A DNA stretch of 64,000 bases, from assembly GCA_937928795.1 (NCBI GenBank), contig CALFWB010000066.1:1-64000 (forward strand), in the 5' to 3' direction. The notes under the pieces were generated by a model that saw only the letters and a program-made list of their open reading frames with translations, had not been told where the DNA came from and searched no databases. The translations under genes and the position numbers were made by a program. Source of the stretch: an uncultured Anaerolineales bacterium. Lineage in GTDB: Bacteria > Chloroflexota > Anaerolineae > Anaerolineales > UBA4823. Shown piece by piece: positions 34,701 to 43,506 of this stretch (position 1 is its first letter; every line of letters begins with the position of its first letter).

Positions 34701-35388
34701 AGAGAGCAGAGCAGCTCTGCAAGGGATCAGCTTTACCCTTTGCGAGGGACAGAGGTTAGGGATTGTCGGGCGAAGTGGAAGTGGGAAAACAACCTTGATC
34801 CACTTGCTTTTGGGGATGTTTGATCCCCAGCAGGGTGATATTTATTTAGACGGCAAAGATTTGCGTTTATATGACTCGAGATGGTGGCGGTCGGCGGTTG
34901 CCTCCTGCAGTCAAGATGATGTTCTGTTTCAAACCACCCTGCGCCAAAATTTGCTCTTTCTCAACGCCAAAGCTTCCGAAGAAAAGCTTTGGCAAGCCTT
35001 AGAAGCTACCCAACTGACGGATTTCGTCCGTCAACTGCCGCAGGGTTTAGAGACGAACTTGGGTGAGCAGGGAAAACAACTAAGTGGAGGGGAACGCCAG
35101 CGATTGTTATTAGCGCGAACCCTGCTCAGAGATGCGCCGCTTTATATTTTCGATGAGCCCACCGCGAATTTAGACCTTGCTACTGCTAAGGAAGTGATTC
35201 GGGCACTTTTTGAGTGGACGAAGGAGAAAGCGTTGATTTTGGTGAGTCATCAGGCGATCGGTTTCGAGCAGATGGACGAAATTTTGGTTTTGGAAGCTGG
35301 CGAGGTCGTCCAGCGTGGCACACATGAGCAGTTACTTCAATCGGATGGATATTATGGGCAATTATGGCGCAGCAGTAGGGTGAGATAG
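31777..35388 (+). CDS. cydDC: CydD-CydC fused ABC exporter
   Basis: 1203 aa, about the sum of CydD (about 590) and CydC (about 570), which are separate genes in most bacteria. Half 1: six helices, Walker [12 protein letters not shown], signature GLSAGEKQRIVLARA, Walker B LLLLDEST. Linker around residue 570-620. Half 2: helices from about 630, Walker [13 protein letters not shown], signature QLSGGERQRLLLART, Walker B LYIFDEPT. CydDC exports thiols/heme-linked cargo to allow bd oxidase assembly. It begins 1 bp after the cydB stop. The first signature is degenerate (SAGE), as in many heterodimeric exporters. Confidence 0.92.
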   Translation: MLFERRLLQQGKFGKQMLLIAGLCAFAGGFLAFFQAQFFSQIIQSIFLQNQPVEAVGRLFGGLAVLLVTRAIVLGGQELAAFRAAFQIKQALRERLIGHLSSLDHLDRDAESSGEVSQVLIDGVEALEPYFAQYIPQVFVAFSVPPLLCLAVFLIDPLSGVIFLVTAPLIPLFMRLIGDVAERQTQRQWRRLSQLSAFLFDALQGLPTIKRVGKSEEMAGLLAEKGDEYRQATLETLRTTFLSALVMEMLSTLSTAVVAVQVGLRLLYGWIPFEQALFVLVIAPEFYLPLRLLGQRFHAGMSGVTAWKRICELLELPVGNAKEVGLLDKQEITERFESENIREIVLDEVSFAYPGRDGGLKNVQAKLSAGQITILVGESGSGKTTLLNLLLRLLRPSEGQIWVDGKSLERIPLSDWWSKIGYAPQFPFLFQGTVRENIAFAKPDASLMEIRRAAEMAYADEFIARLPDGYETKLGENGYGLSAGEKQRIVLARAYLKNAPLLLLDESTANVDPQSLGKILRSLQEHAKGRMTLIVSHQPQVWEIGQRFWVLQDGTIQELDRQTFGQMCKSENRFQEISAVRESDQKRFEALSKKEHKVLPELSTARKVVGLTSSPNPFNQKKGVWQPWLVQIWSLRTWVILAVLLGWAAIFSNVGLMSTSAYIISLAALQPSIALLQTAIVGVRFFGISRGVFRYLERLASHRVTLDLLSKMRVWFYRALEPQVPQLFGRYGSGELLSRLMGDIASLEPFYVRAIAPFLVAILIGVGMVVWLLTYHPSLGLGALGCYLLAALLVLPLFYLLTVRLASQNNALRGQFNERFIVFVQGLSDLRVNQRLEQFQGRLYASAKVYGEGMQKFNALMSLQGTGMTLLAYLGMWMTLWMASSLVHKGLLSGLVLAGLSLGVLVSFEAFLLLPQAVQHFVSGREALSRLTELTSSKASVFPHSRGFLSRISRLEIKATEVGFSYRALGQAGAEESRAALQGISFTLCEGQRLGIVGRSGSGKTTLIHLLLGMFDPQQGDIYLDGKDLRLYDSRWWRSAVASCSQDDVLFQTTLRQNLLFLNAKASEEKLWQALEATQLTDFVRQLPQGLETNLGEQGKQLSGGERQRLLLARTLLRDAPLYIFDEPTANLDLATAKEVIRALFEWTKEKALILVSHQAIGFEQMDEILVLEAGEVVQRGTHEQLLQSDGYYGQLWRSSRVR

Positions 35389-35391
35389 AAA

Positions 35392-35427
35392 AGGTCATCA
35401 AGTCCTCGGGTTAAGACTTGATGACCT
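35392..35427 (-). terminator. Hairpin terminator for the minus-strand ABC genes
   Basis: Perfect 13-bp stem AGGTCATCAAGTC/GACTTGATGACCT with a 10-nt loop. On the minus strand it is followed by TTTTCTATCT, so it ends the ABC operon. For the plus-strand cydDC (stop 35388) it forms an mRNA 3' hairpin without a T-run. Confidence 0.7.
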
Positions 35428-35439
35428 AAGAGAGGGGAC

Positions 35440-36270
35440 TTAATCTCCAACAGGCTGAAAAGCTGGAAGTGGGAAGGGTAGGGGTTGCAGGTGCGGCACG
35501 CTGGTTTCTTTGGGTTTTGGATGAGGTTGGGGTTGTACAGGGCTTTGTTGTTGTCCGATAGCTGCTAGCGCTTCGATCTCGGAGCGGGCTTCGATCACTC
35601 GGGCAACTTTACCGTCTAACATTTGAATAACCCGGTCGGCAAATTGCACCATCCGCAGATCGTGGGTGACCATAATGGCGGCGCGTTCTTCCTCGTGAAT
35701 GAGCTCAGCAAGAATTTGCACGACCTGAAACGCTCGCTCGGAATCTAGGGCGGCAGTCGGTTCATCGGCGAGGACAATAGCTGGATCGTGAACCAGGGCA
35801 CGAGCAATGGCAACTCTTTGTTGTTGACCACCCGAGAGTTGCGAGGGCAGATTGTTCAAGCGATCCTCCAATCCAAGCCGAATGAGTAATCGTTTGGCTA
35901 GGTCGGCCGTCTGGCGATTATAGCGCTTGTTCATGCGCAGCATCAATTCAACATTTTCTAGAGCAGTTAAAAACGGGACGAGATTATTGGCTTGAAAGGT
36001 AAAGCCAACTTTTTCACGGCGGAAACGGGTGCGCTCGACATCGCTCATTTTGACGATGTCTTTGCCATCAATGATAATCTCCCCCTTGGTGGGTCGGAGT
36101 AAGCCTGCAATCAAGGCTAACAGGGTGGTTTTCCCGGAGCCGGAGGGTCCTACCATGGCGACAAATTCGCCCTTGCGCAAGGTGATCGAGGCATTCTCTA
36201 CAGCGGTAACGGATAGGTTACCGCTTTGGTAAATTTTATAAACTGAGTTTGTTTCTAAAATGGTGTTCAT
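35440..36270 (-). CDS. ABC transporter ATPase, LolD/DevA-like
   Basis: 276 aa from ATG 36270 (AGGAG 5 bp ahead). Walker [15 protein letters not shown], signature [15 protein letters not shown], Walker B VLADEPTAALDSER, H-loop VTHDLRM. A C-terminal proline-rich tail of about 45 residues (QPQPHPKPKETSVPHLQPLP) is unusual. It works with the FtsX-fold permease 30 bp upstream. In DevBCA-type systems a membrane-fusion protein completes the complex; none is adjacent. Confidence 0.88.
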   Translation of the reverse strand: MNTILETNSVYKIYQSGNLSVTAVENASITLRKGEFVAMVGPSGSGKTTLLALIAGLLRPTKGEIIIDGKDIVKMSDVERTRFRREKVGFTFQANNLVPFLTALENVELMLRMNKRYNRQTADLAKRLLIRLGLEDRLNNLPSQLSGGQQQRVAIARALVHDPAIVLADEPTAALDSERAFQVVQILAELIHEEERAAIMVTHDLRMVQFADRVIQMLDGKVARVIEARSEIEALAAIGQQQSPVQPQPHPKPKETSVPHLQPLPFPLPAFQPVGD

Positions 36271-36299
36271 CATTTCTCCTCGTTGATTCGGCGTTCAAA

Positions 36300-37448
36300 T
36301 TACATACCTAGCGCAGCCAGGGGTTCAACTTTTAGCGCTAGACGGACAGAAACCATGCCGCCAATTGGTCCAATCAGCAGGAGGGTGCTGATGGCAATTA
36401 GAGCGGTTGTTCCACTCAATAATATAGGAATGCCGGCCGGCAAAAAGAGAGTCAATAAAAAGGTTAGCATGGAGCCAATGGCAACTCCTAAGATGGTTAC
36501 CAAAACGATTTGAAGGACAACCGCAACGGCAATGCTATGATTGGAAGTGCCAATGGCTTTTAGGACGCCAATTTGGGGGACTTTCTGCAGGGTTTGAATC
36601 TGGAAAAAGCCGCCGATAACCAGAATACCGATCAACAGAGTAAAACCGCGTTGGGTGTTCAAGGTGCCTTGTTGGGCTTGGTAACCCGGCGAGGCTTCGT
36701 AGGCGGTTTTTCGATCGACCACTTCTACATTGGAAACGCGACTCTCAATGCGCGCCGCAACGATCTCTGGGGATACACTTGGCTCAATGCGTACCGCAAC
36801 CACGTTGGCAATAACTGCAGTAGGTTGACCGTTGAGGTTTGGTTGAGGCTTGATCGAGTCCCAAGTGTTGAAGGGCACAAAAATAGAGGGGGCATAGAAG
36901 AATTGGCGGCCGTCGGTAATGCCAACTACTTCGAGGGTGTGAAATTTTTCATCGCTGCCGACAATCGTCTTGATTTTGATGCGGTCGCCGACCTTGATGC
37001 CGGTTCGCTTGGCGACATTGCCATCGATCATGGTCTGATAACCACGTGGGGAACGCAATCCAGTGCCTTCAAGAGCCGGAGGCATGCCGGGTTTGCCTGG
37101 TTCCACACCGATTAGAGAAACATCCAGTAGGGGAGTTTTATCATCAAGGACAATGGTTGCCGTCGCAAAACCGAGCGGCCCGATTTCGGCAACTCCTTCA
37201 ATGCGGCGGATGTCGTTGAATTTATCGCGTGGAATGCGACTGGCTGCAGTGGAGAGATCGACATTCTTTTGAAAGACAATCAATTCTGCATCGAGTTTCT
37301 CAAGATATTCCTTGTTGGCTTCAGCAAGCCCTTGAGCAAGGGCAGCGATAAACAGCACCAAAACCGTAATGAGAGCGATTACCAAGCTAAACAGTAAGAA
37401 GCGCCCTCGATTGCGTAAGATTTCTTTGACTGCTAGATACCACGCCAT
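36300..37448 (-). CDS. FtsX-fold ABC permease, DevC-like
   Basis: 382 aa. One N-terminal helix (FLLFSLVIALITVLVLFIAA), a large extracytoplasmic domain (about 45-255), then three helices with the FtsX motif LQKVPQIGVLKAIGTSNHSI. This 1+3 layout and length match DevC/MacB-type half-permeases. Probably exports a lipid, lipoprotein or peptide. Transcribed from the promoter at 37579-37606 and followed by its ATPase. Confidence 0.88.
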   Translation of the reverse strand: MAWYLAVKEILRNRGRFLLFSLVIALITVLVLFIAALAQGLAEANKEYLEKLDAELIVFQKNVDLSTAASRIPRDKFNDIRRIEGVAEIGPLGFATATIVLDDKTPLLDVSLIGVEPGKPGMPPALEGTGLRSPRGYQTMIDGNVAKRTGIKVGDRIKIKTIVGSDEKFHTLEVVGITDGRQFFYAPSIFVPFNTWDSIKPQPNLNGQPTAVIANVVAVRIEPSVSPEIVAARIESRVSNVEVVDRKTAYEASPGYQAQQGTLNTQRGFTLLIGILVIGGFFQIQTLQKVPQIGVLKAIGTSNHSIAVAVVLQIVLVTILGVAIGSMLTFLLTLFLPAGIPILLSGTTALIAISTLLLIGPIGGMVSVRLALKVEPLAALGM

Positions 37449-37578
37449 GTTTCTCTACACTCCTTCTTCTCAAAAATGCTCTCCCGCAGGCACCACCCAA
37501 TTCGTTCAACGCACTGTACCGATAAGCTACCCATTTTTGTACCCAAGTCTACCGCCTACGGGAGAGCTACTGAAAAGT

Positions 37579-37606
37579 ATTGTACCATATGTATATGTTT
37601 TGTCAA
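37579..37606 (-). promoter_or_regulatory. Promoter of the DevCA-like ABC operon
   Basis: Minus-strand TTGACA (37601-37606) and TACAAT (37579-37584), 16-bp spacer. A strong consensus match in an A/T-rich spacer (AAACATATACATATGG), leaving a leader of about 125 nt before ATG 37448. Confidence 0.6.
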
Positions 37607-37802
37607 GTTAATATCCATTAATTGTATGGATTTTCGACAGGTTGCTATTAGCTTCACCTCGAGGTAACAAAACAAAAAGGGTGGAGAACTCCGCTCTTGC
37701 GGCGGGAAAGGGTATCTGGAGGAAAAAGCCTTTCGAGCAGGCTAAATCCAGTAGAAGGGGACCAGGAGATTAGAAGATTGAAAAGCCCAAGCCTAATGAG
37801 TG

Positions 37803-37879
37803 TATCCACGCAAAAGTTGTAGGACAACTCATTGAGTTGTCCTTCAAAGCAATGTTGCCAACAACTTTTGAGTGCACAC
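37803..37879 (+). mobile_element. MITE-like element, copy 3
   Basis: 77 bp, differing from copy 2 by a one-base loss and a change at the left end, the central palindrome base (T for A) and one arm base (CCTTCAA for CCTACAA). Flanks TAATGAGTG (37794-37802) and TAATCAGTG (37880-37888) agree at 8 of 9 positions, so an aged target duplication is likely. It lies between the DevCA promoter and the M20/polysaccharide operon. The rest of 37610-38000 holds no gene. Confidence 0.85.
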
Positions 37880-37894
37880 TAATCAGTGCTTCAG

Positions 37895-37923
37895 TTTGCG
37901 ACCAAACCAGAAGGGTTTATAAT
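37895..37923 (+). promoter_or_regulatory. Candidate promoter of the M20/polysaccharide operon
   Basis: TATAAT at 37918-37923 with a poor -35 (TTTGCG, 37895-37900) 17 bp upstream, starting just 15 bp after the MITE. The leader would be about 70 nt. Confidence 0.4.
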
Positions 37924-38000
37924 TCCCTCTGCCTTCTCAATCTTGAAGTCCGAATCGATTAACATTCTTTTCCTTGCTTGACAGCTTGAAGGATGAAAAA

Positions 38001-39260
38001 ATGGATTTTCTGCGCATCCAAAATCACATCGAAACAACTTTAGCCAATCGCTTGCCTCACTATTTGGACCTTCTGCGCCAAATGGTTGAGATCAACAGCT
38101 TTACTGCCAATGGACAAGGAGTCGATCGGTTAGGAAAACTGACGGCTGAAATTTTTGAACAACGCGGTTTTCGGTCCGAGTTTATCCCTTCAGAGCGAGC
38201 TGGTTTTGGGCATCATCTGTTTCTTTATCGTGATGCGTCATCCGGCGAATCGGCAGTACAGAGACCTGCTTTGGCGTTGATCTCTCATTTAGATACAGTC
38301 TATTCACCTGAAGAGCAAGAAAAACACCAATTCTATTGGCGTTTAGAAGGGCGGCGGGCTTATGGGCCTGGTTGTGTGGACATCAAGGGTGGAACTGTGA
38401 TGATCCTAATGGTTTTAGACGCTCTGCGAGAAGCCTTTCCGCAGGATTTTGAGAACGCCCAATGGATTGTGGCGCTCAATGCCAGCGAAGAAGTCCTTTC
38501 CGCTGATTTCAGCGGTTTCTGCCTCCAGCGGTTTCCGCAGCATACGCGGGCTTGTTTAGTCTTTGAGGCAGGGAACATACAAGATAAGACCTTCAAGCTG
38601 GTTGTAGCGCGCAAAGGTCGCGCTTATTTTCATGTAGATGTCGAAGGACGTTCTGCCCATTCGGGGAACAACCATGGGGGAGGGGCAAACGCAATTGTTC
38701 AGTTGGCTCATACTACCCTCCGACTGGCTTCTATGACCGACTATGGACGTCATTTGACGGTGAACGTCGGGGTTGTGCGCGGCGGGACGGTAGTCAATCG
38801 AGTGCCCCACTTCGCCCATGCTGAAGTCGAAATGAGGGCTTTCTCGCCAACGGTCTTCGCTGAAGCCATCCAGCAGATTCTTAGTCTGCAAAAAGAACCG
38901 CAGGTTTACAGTCAGGACGGCTTCGCTTGTAAGGTGAACGTGCGATTGGTGGAGCAATCCTCTCCCTGGCCAGAAAACGAATCGACCCAGCAACTATTTT
39001 CCGTTTGGCATGAGGTAGCTGAACGGCTAGGGATGAAACTTGAGGGTGAAAAGCGAGGAGGACTGAGCGATGGCAATTATTTCTGGGAGCATTTCCCAAC
39101 GTTGGATGGCTTAGGTCCGGCGGGAAACAACGCCCATTGTTCCGAAAGAGACCCTGCCTCCGGCAAAGAACAAGAATATGTGTCATTGCCGTCCTTTGTC
39201 CCAAAGGCTTTGCTCAATACGTTGGCGATCCATAAAATTTTGAAGGAAGGGCCATCATGA
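38001..39260 (+). CDS. M20-family metallopeptidase (glutamate carboxypeptidase-like)
   Basis: 419 aa from ATG 38001 (GAAGGA ahead); the TTG-initiated frame to 37974 is less likely. Zinc ligands: SHLDTVYS (His), RAYGPGCVDIKGG (bridging Asp), LNASEEVLS (Glu-Glu) and NNAHCSERD (C-terminal His). The dimerisation domain includes GRSAHSGNNHGGGANAI. It hydrolyses amide bonds of acyl-amino acids or small peptides. The stop overlaps the next start by 4 bp, so it is bound to a polysaccharide-type operon. N-deacylation of an amino-sugar intermediate is a possible role, unproven. Confidence 0.85.
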   Translation: MDFLRIQNHIETTLANRLPHYLDLLRQMVEINSFTANGQGVDRLGKLTAEIFEQRGFRSEFIPSERAGFGHHLFLYRDASSGESAVQRPALALISHLDTVYSPEEQEKHQFYWRLEGRRAYGPGCVDIKGGTVMILMVLDALREAFPQDFENAQWIVALNASEEVLSADFSGFCLQRFPQHTRACLVFEAGNIQDKTFKLVVARKGRAYFHVDVEGRSAHSGNNHGGGANAIVQLAHTTLRLASMTDYGRHLTVNVGVVRGGTVVNRVPHFAHAEVEMRAFSPTVFAEAIQQILSLQKEPQVYSQDGFACKVNVRLVEQSSPWPENESTQQLFSVWHEVAERLGMKLEGEKRGGLSDGNYFWEHFPTLDGLGPAGNNAHCSERDPASGKEQEYVSLPSFVPKALLNTLAIHKILKEGPS

Positions 39261-41461
39261 AGCAGGTGGTTCAAAACATGCGCACCGGTCAAACAGAGTT
39301 GATCGAAACCCCTGTACCGGCCTTAAGACCTGGCTTTGTTTTGGTCAAGACGCGTGCTTCGTTGGTTTCAGCCGGCACCGAGCGGATGTTAGTGGAATTT
39401 GGCAGCAAAAGCTTAATTGGAAAAGTGCGCTCTCGCCCGGACTTAGCCCGCCAAGTGCTGGAAAAAGCTCGTCAGGAAGGAGTGCTTACTACTCTGGAGA
39501 TGGCTTTCAACCGCTTGGATCAGGTTATGCCCTTAGGATATTCCTCAATGGGGAAAGTTGTTGCTGTTGGGGAAGGTGTGGATGGGATTGAAGTCGGTCA
39601 GCGGGTAGCCTGTGGCGGTGGAGGATACGCCGTACACGCCGAATATGCGGTAGTGCCTAGGAACTTAGTGGTCCGGGTGCCAGCAACGATTGATGATGAG
39701 TCGGCGGCTTTTGCAACGGTTGGAGCAATCGGGATGCATGCCTTTCGTCTGGCTAACGCGCAGGTTGGCGAGCGCATTGCTGTAATCGGGATGGGTCTGA
39801 TCGGTTTTATGGCTGCTCTGGTCGCTCGGGCAGCCGGTTGTGGGGTGGCGGCTTTTGAGTTAAATTCTTGGCGGTTAGAGCTTGCCCAAGCATTGGGATT
39901 TGTTGCCATTCAGCCCGAACGAGCTCTCGAATTGACACCAACCTTCACCGAGGGGCAGGGATTTGATGCCGTTATCATTGCAGCCGATACGCCTTCCTCT
40001 GAACCGGTCGAGTTGGCCGCTGCGATTGCTCGTTCGCGGGCAACGATTGTTGCAGCGGGTGCAGTGGGGGAAAATCTGCCTCGCAAGCCTTATTATGAGA
40101 AAGAACTCTTTTTCGTAAATTCGCGCTCGTATGGACCCGGACGCTACGACCCGCTTTACGAAGAGAATGGTATCGACTATCCGATTGACTATGTGCGTTG
40201 GACAGAGGGACGGAATTTAGCCGCCTTCCTCACTCTGATTGAAAAGGGGCTCATCGATGTAAAGCCATTGATTACCCATCGCTTCCCAATTGACCAAGCT
40301 GAACAAGCCTATGCTTTGATTTCTGGGAAGAAAGAAGAACCGTTTCTAGCAGTTTTGTTCCATTATGCAGATCAAGCTTCTGAACCTACGCCTACGGTTC
40401 AATTTTCCCTGCCGCAAACACCGAGCCGGTCGAAGAGGTCGCACTTGCCGGTGCGCCTAGGGATCATCGGGGCAGGGAACTTTGCCTCGCTAGTGCTTTT
40501 GCCCATTCTCAAACGCACAAGCGGGGTAGAGTTGAGAGGAATTGCTTCCGCTGGGGGATTGTCTGCGCAGCATTTAGGGCAGAAATACAAGGTTCGTTAT
40601 GCAACCAGTGACGTGGCTCAGATTTTATCGGACAATGAAATTGATGCGGTTGTCATCTTAACCCGTCATCATCTCCATGCACAACAAGCTGCTGCAGCGC
40701 TGCGCGCAGGAAAGCACGTCTTTTGTGAAAAACCACTTGCCATCAACGACTCCGACCTTACCCTTATCCGAGATGTTCTGCTTGAGATAGAGACGATAGG
40801 TTCCGCAAACGGGGCGAGTCCCTTGTTGATGGTTGGTTTTAATCGGCGCTTTGCGCCGTTCGTTCAAGCGCTGCAACAATTTCTTGAACCGAGAACTCAA
40901 CCCGCTTATCTCCATTATCGGATCAACGCTGGCTATATCCCACGTACCCATTGGGTGCATGATCCGCAGCAAGGTGGGGGACGTTTGATCGGCGAGGTGT
41001 GCCACTTCTTAGACACGATTGTCTATCTTCTCAACGAACTGCCCATCAAGGTCTGGGCTAAGGGTTTGCCGGATCAAAATTGGTATCGGGAGGATAATTT
41101 GGTCCTCCAATTTACCTTTGCGGACGGTTCGATTGGAGTGATTACTTACCTCGCCAATGGGGATAAAGCTTTTCCGAAAGAGCGCATTGAAGCCTTTTGT
41201 GGGGGGAAGGTAGCTGTGCTGGATGACTTTCGGCGTTTGGAATTGGTCAAGGGCGGAAGTCGCCGGGTAGAGCGCAATTGGCTACGGCAGGATAAGGGCC
41301 ATGCTGCTGAGATGCGCGCCTTCCTTCAGGCAATTTCAAAAACTGGGAGCCCACCGATCCCTTATCCGCAGCTCTTCGGGGTCACTCAAGCGATCTTAGC
41401 CGCTCAACAGGCCCTTCATTCGGGGAAAGAGGAAACCATTTCCTATATGGACTTAGGATGA
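39257..41461 (+). CDS. Fused MDR dehydrogenase / Gfo-Idh-MocA oxidoreductase
   Basis: 734 aa with two enzymes in one chain. Residues about 1-370 are a zinc-type alcohol dehydrogenase-like MDR domain (MPLGYSSMGKVVAVGEG; ERIAVIGMGLIGFMAALVAR; PKPY-like RKPYYEKELFFVNSRSYGPG). Residues about 395-715 are a Gfo/Idh/MocA domain (VRLGIIGAGNFASLVLLPIL; GKHVFCEKPLAI with the EKP motif; GEVCHFLDTI). Fusions of this kind sit in exopolysaccharide clusters next to heparinase-like and glycosyltransferase genes, exactly as here. Likely oxidises/reduces a sugar or nucleotide sugar. 4-bp overlaps at both ends. Confidence 0.9.
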   Translation: MKQVVQNMRTGQTELIETPVPALRPGFVLVKTRASLVSAGTERMLVEFGSKSLIGKVRSRPDLARQVLEKARQEGVLTTLEMAFNRLDQVMPLGYSSMGKVVAVGEGVDGIEVGQRVACGGGGYAVHAEYAVVPRNLVVRVPATIDDESAAFATVGAIGMHAFRLANAQVGERIAVIGMGLIGFMAALVARAAGCGVAAFELNSWRLELAQALGFVAIQPERALELTPTFTEGQGFDAVIIAADTPSSEPVELAAAIARSRATIVAAGAVGENLPRKPYYEKELFFVNSRSYGPGRYDPLYEENGIDYPIDYVRWTEGRNLAAFLTLIEKGLIDVKPLITHRFPIDQAEQAYALISGKKEEPFLAVLFHYADQASEPTPTVQFSLPQTPSRSKRSHLPVRLGIIGAGNFASLVLLPILKRTSGVELRGIASAGGLSAQHLGQKYKVRYATSDVAQILSDNEIDAVVILTRHHLHAQQAAAALRAGKHVFCEKPLAINDSDLTLIRDVLLEIETIGSANGASPLLMVGFNRRFAPFVQALQQFLEPRTQPAYLHYRINAGYIPRTHWVHDPQQGGGRLIGEVCHFLDTIVYLLNELPIKVWAKGLPDQNWYREDNLVLQFTFADGSIGVITYLANGDKAFPKERIEAFCGGKVAVLDDFRRLELVKGGSRRVERNWLRQDKGHAAEMRAFLQAISKTGSPPIPYPQLFGVTQAILAAQQALHSGKEETISYMDLG

Positions 41462-43506
41462 CTTTCGCCAAGCGCCTTTGGCTAGCTTTTCGAGCTGCAA
41501 GAGAATTGGGGATTGCCCAAACTTGCCACTATGCTTGGTATCAATTGACTCTTCGCACTGGGCTTACGGAGCAAATGAGTCGCAAGGCGCTTGAACGGGC
41601 TTTGAACGGTGCACGGGGGGTAGGTTTTCAGCCGTTATTTGAGTTACCTTCAGCGCATTCCCTTCGAGTTGTGCTTGGCGATCAAGTTGGAGCATTGCTT
41701 GACGAGGCAGAAGAGATTTGCGCCGGCAAGATGCGCGTGTTTGGTTCCCAAGTGATGGAATTAAGGGTTCCTCCAAAGAAAGCCGACCTTTGGTTCACGC
41801 AGATAGAACGCTCCCTAAACCGTTCCGAAAACGAGGATTTTGACCTCAAAATGGTCTGGGAAGCGGCTCGTTTCGGCTGGGTTTACCCTTTGGCACGGGC
41901 ATATCGGTTGCAATCGCAGGAACGCTATGCCGAGCGGTTTTGGGAGGAGATCGAGTCCTTTCTGGAAAACCATCCTCCGTACACTGGCTTCCAGTGGTTG
42001 TCGGCTCAGGAGGTGGCATTGCGTTTGATCGCTTGGACGTTTGGCTTCCAAGTTTTTCGAGGCGCCTCTTCCAGTACGGAAAAACGCCAACAACGATTGC
42101 TTGAAGCCCTAGCTATCCACGCTGCGCGCATTCCCAGTACGGTGCATTATGCCTTTGCTCAAAACAACAATCATCTCCTTAGTGAAGCGGTTGGCTTAAT
42201 GACGGCTGGCTGGGTGCTCGCAGAGCACCCTCTCGCTAGGAGTTGGTGGCAACAAGGCTGGAATTGGTTCGTGAGCGGGTTGCGGAGGCAGATTGCCGAA
42301 GATGGGACCTATGTTCAACACAGCACGAATTACCACCGTTTGATGCTCCAACTGGCGCTTTGGGCGCATCTTTTAGCCGTAGGCAGGGGAGAAGCATTCC
42401 CAGAGGAGATCACCAAACGCCTTGCCGAAGCGGCGAGATGGCTCAAGGATTGTTGTGAACCACGCAACGGGTGTGTACCAAATCTGGGCCCCAATGATGG
42501 GGCTTATATCCAACCCCTAAGTCAGAGTCCCTTTGAGGATTTCCGCCCGGTTATCCAGTCTGCCTATCGAGCGTTTGTCGGTGAGGTGGCTTTTGGCGCA
42601 GGATGTTGGGATGAGATGAGCCTTTGGTACGGCGTTTGGCAGGGGGAGCCCTCCGCGTGGGAGGAATCTAGGAAAACCGCTGCGGCTGTTCAAAGCGAGC
42701 GTTTTTCGACTCGTCCGAATTCATGGGTTTTGCTTCACTCACAGGATCGATCGACTTGGGCAGCCTTGCGTTGCCCGCGCTTTTTCTCCCGTCCCACCCA
42801 CGCCGATCTTCTCCACGTTGATTTGTGGTGGGAAGGGATAAATCTGGCATGCGATGCCGGCACCTATCGTTATACCGCTTTACCTCCTTGGGATAATTCT
42901 CTGTCGGAGGCGTTCTACCACAACACGATTACGATTAACAGTTGCAACCCAATGACTCGAGCGGGAAAATTCCTTTGGTTGGATTGGGCAAAGACAAAGA
43001 TTTTGGAATGGCGCATGGATAGCGTAAGAAATGAGGTCATGGTTGGAGCTGAGCATAACGGATACCGTTCGTTTGGCGTTCGCCTGCGCCGATGGCTTAC
43101 CCTTCAGGATGATCATCGCTGGGTGATTCAAGATGAACTGGAACCGAGCAGAGGAAAAGGGCAGCTATCTAGGCATTGGATAGGCTTGCATTGGTTAATC
43201 CATCCCTGTAATTGGCAGGTTTTTACAGAAGAAGAGGGTTGGCGATTGTTATTGCAGCTTGATGCACGGCAAATTTGTTTAAGGCTGCGCGCCCCAAGGC
43301 AATTCAGGTTGTGCATCGTCCAAGCTGGGAGGGTGGTGTTCGGTGAGGGCGAAGAAAGGATGGTTTACGGTTTCCGCTCGCCAAACTATAATTTGCTCCA
43401 ACCAGCCCTTTCCGTTATCTTGGAGGGGCAGGCAACTTTGCCTACCACGCTCGAGACGATTTGGGATTTGCCAGTCAAATCTACATACCAAGACGAAAAG
43501 GCATGA
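41458..43506 (+). CDS. Heparinase II/III-family protein
   Basis: 682 aa. The alpha/alpha-toroid N-terminal half (roughly 90-400) has FAQNNNHLLSEAVGL and EDGTYVQHSTNYHRLML, which contain the catalytic Asn/His and Tyr/His positions of polysaccharide lyases PL12/PL15/PL21-like. The C-terminal beta-sandwich includes HADLLHVDLWWEGINLACDAG and NTITINSCNPMTR. No signal peptide is visible, so a cytosolic role is suggested, as in EPS-cluster members. It may process or modify a uronate-containing polymer. Coupled by ATGA to both neighbours. Confidence 0.85.
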   Translation: MTFAKRLWLAFRAARELGIAQTCHYAWYQLTLRTGLTEQMSRKALERALNGARGVGFQPLFELPSAHSLRVVLGDQVGALLDEAEEICAGKMRVFGSQVMELRVPPKKADLWFTQIERSLNRSENEDFDLKMVWEAARFGWVYPLARAYRLQSQERYAERFWEEIESFLENHPPYTGFQWLSAQEVALRLIAWTFGFQVFRGASSSTEKRQQRLLEALAIHAARIPSTVHYAFAQNNNHLLSEAVGLMTAGWVLAEHPLARSWWQQGWNWFVSGLRRQIAEDGTYVQHSTNYHRLMLQLALWAHLLAVGRGEAFPEEITKRLAEAARWLKDCCEPRNGCVPNLGPNDGAYIQPLSQSPFEDFRPVIQSAYRAFVGEVAFGAGCWDEMSLWYGVWQGEPSAWEESRKTAAAVQSERFSTRPNSWVLLHSQDRSTWAALRCPRFFSRPTHADLLHVDLWWEGINLACDAGTYRYTALPPWDNSLSEAFYHNTITINSCNPMTRAGKFLWLDWAKTKILEWRMDSVRNEVMVGAEHNGYRSFGVRLRRWLTLQDDHRWVIQDELEPSRGKGQLSRHWIGLHWLIHPCNWQVFTEEEGWRLLLQLDARQICLRLRAPRQFRLCIVQAGRVVFGEGEERMVYGFRSPNYNLLQPALSVILEGQATLPTTLETIWDLPVKSTYQDEKA

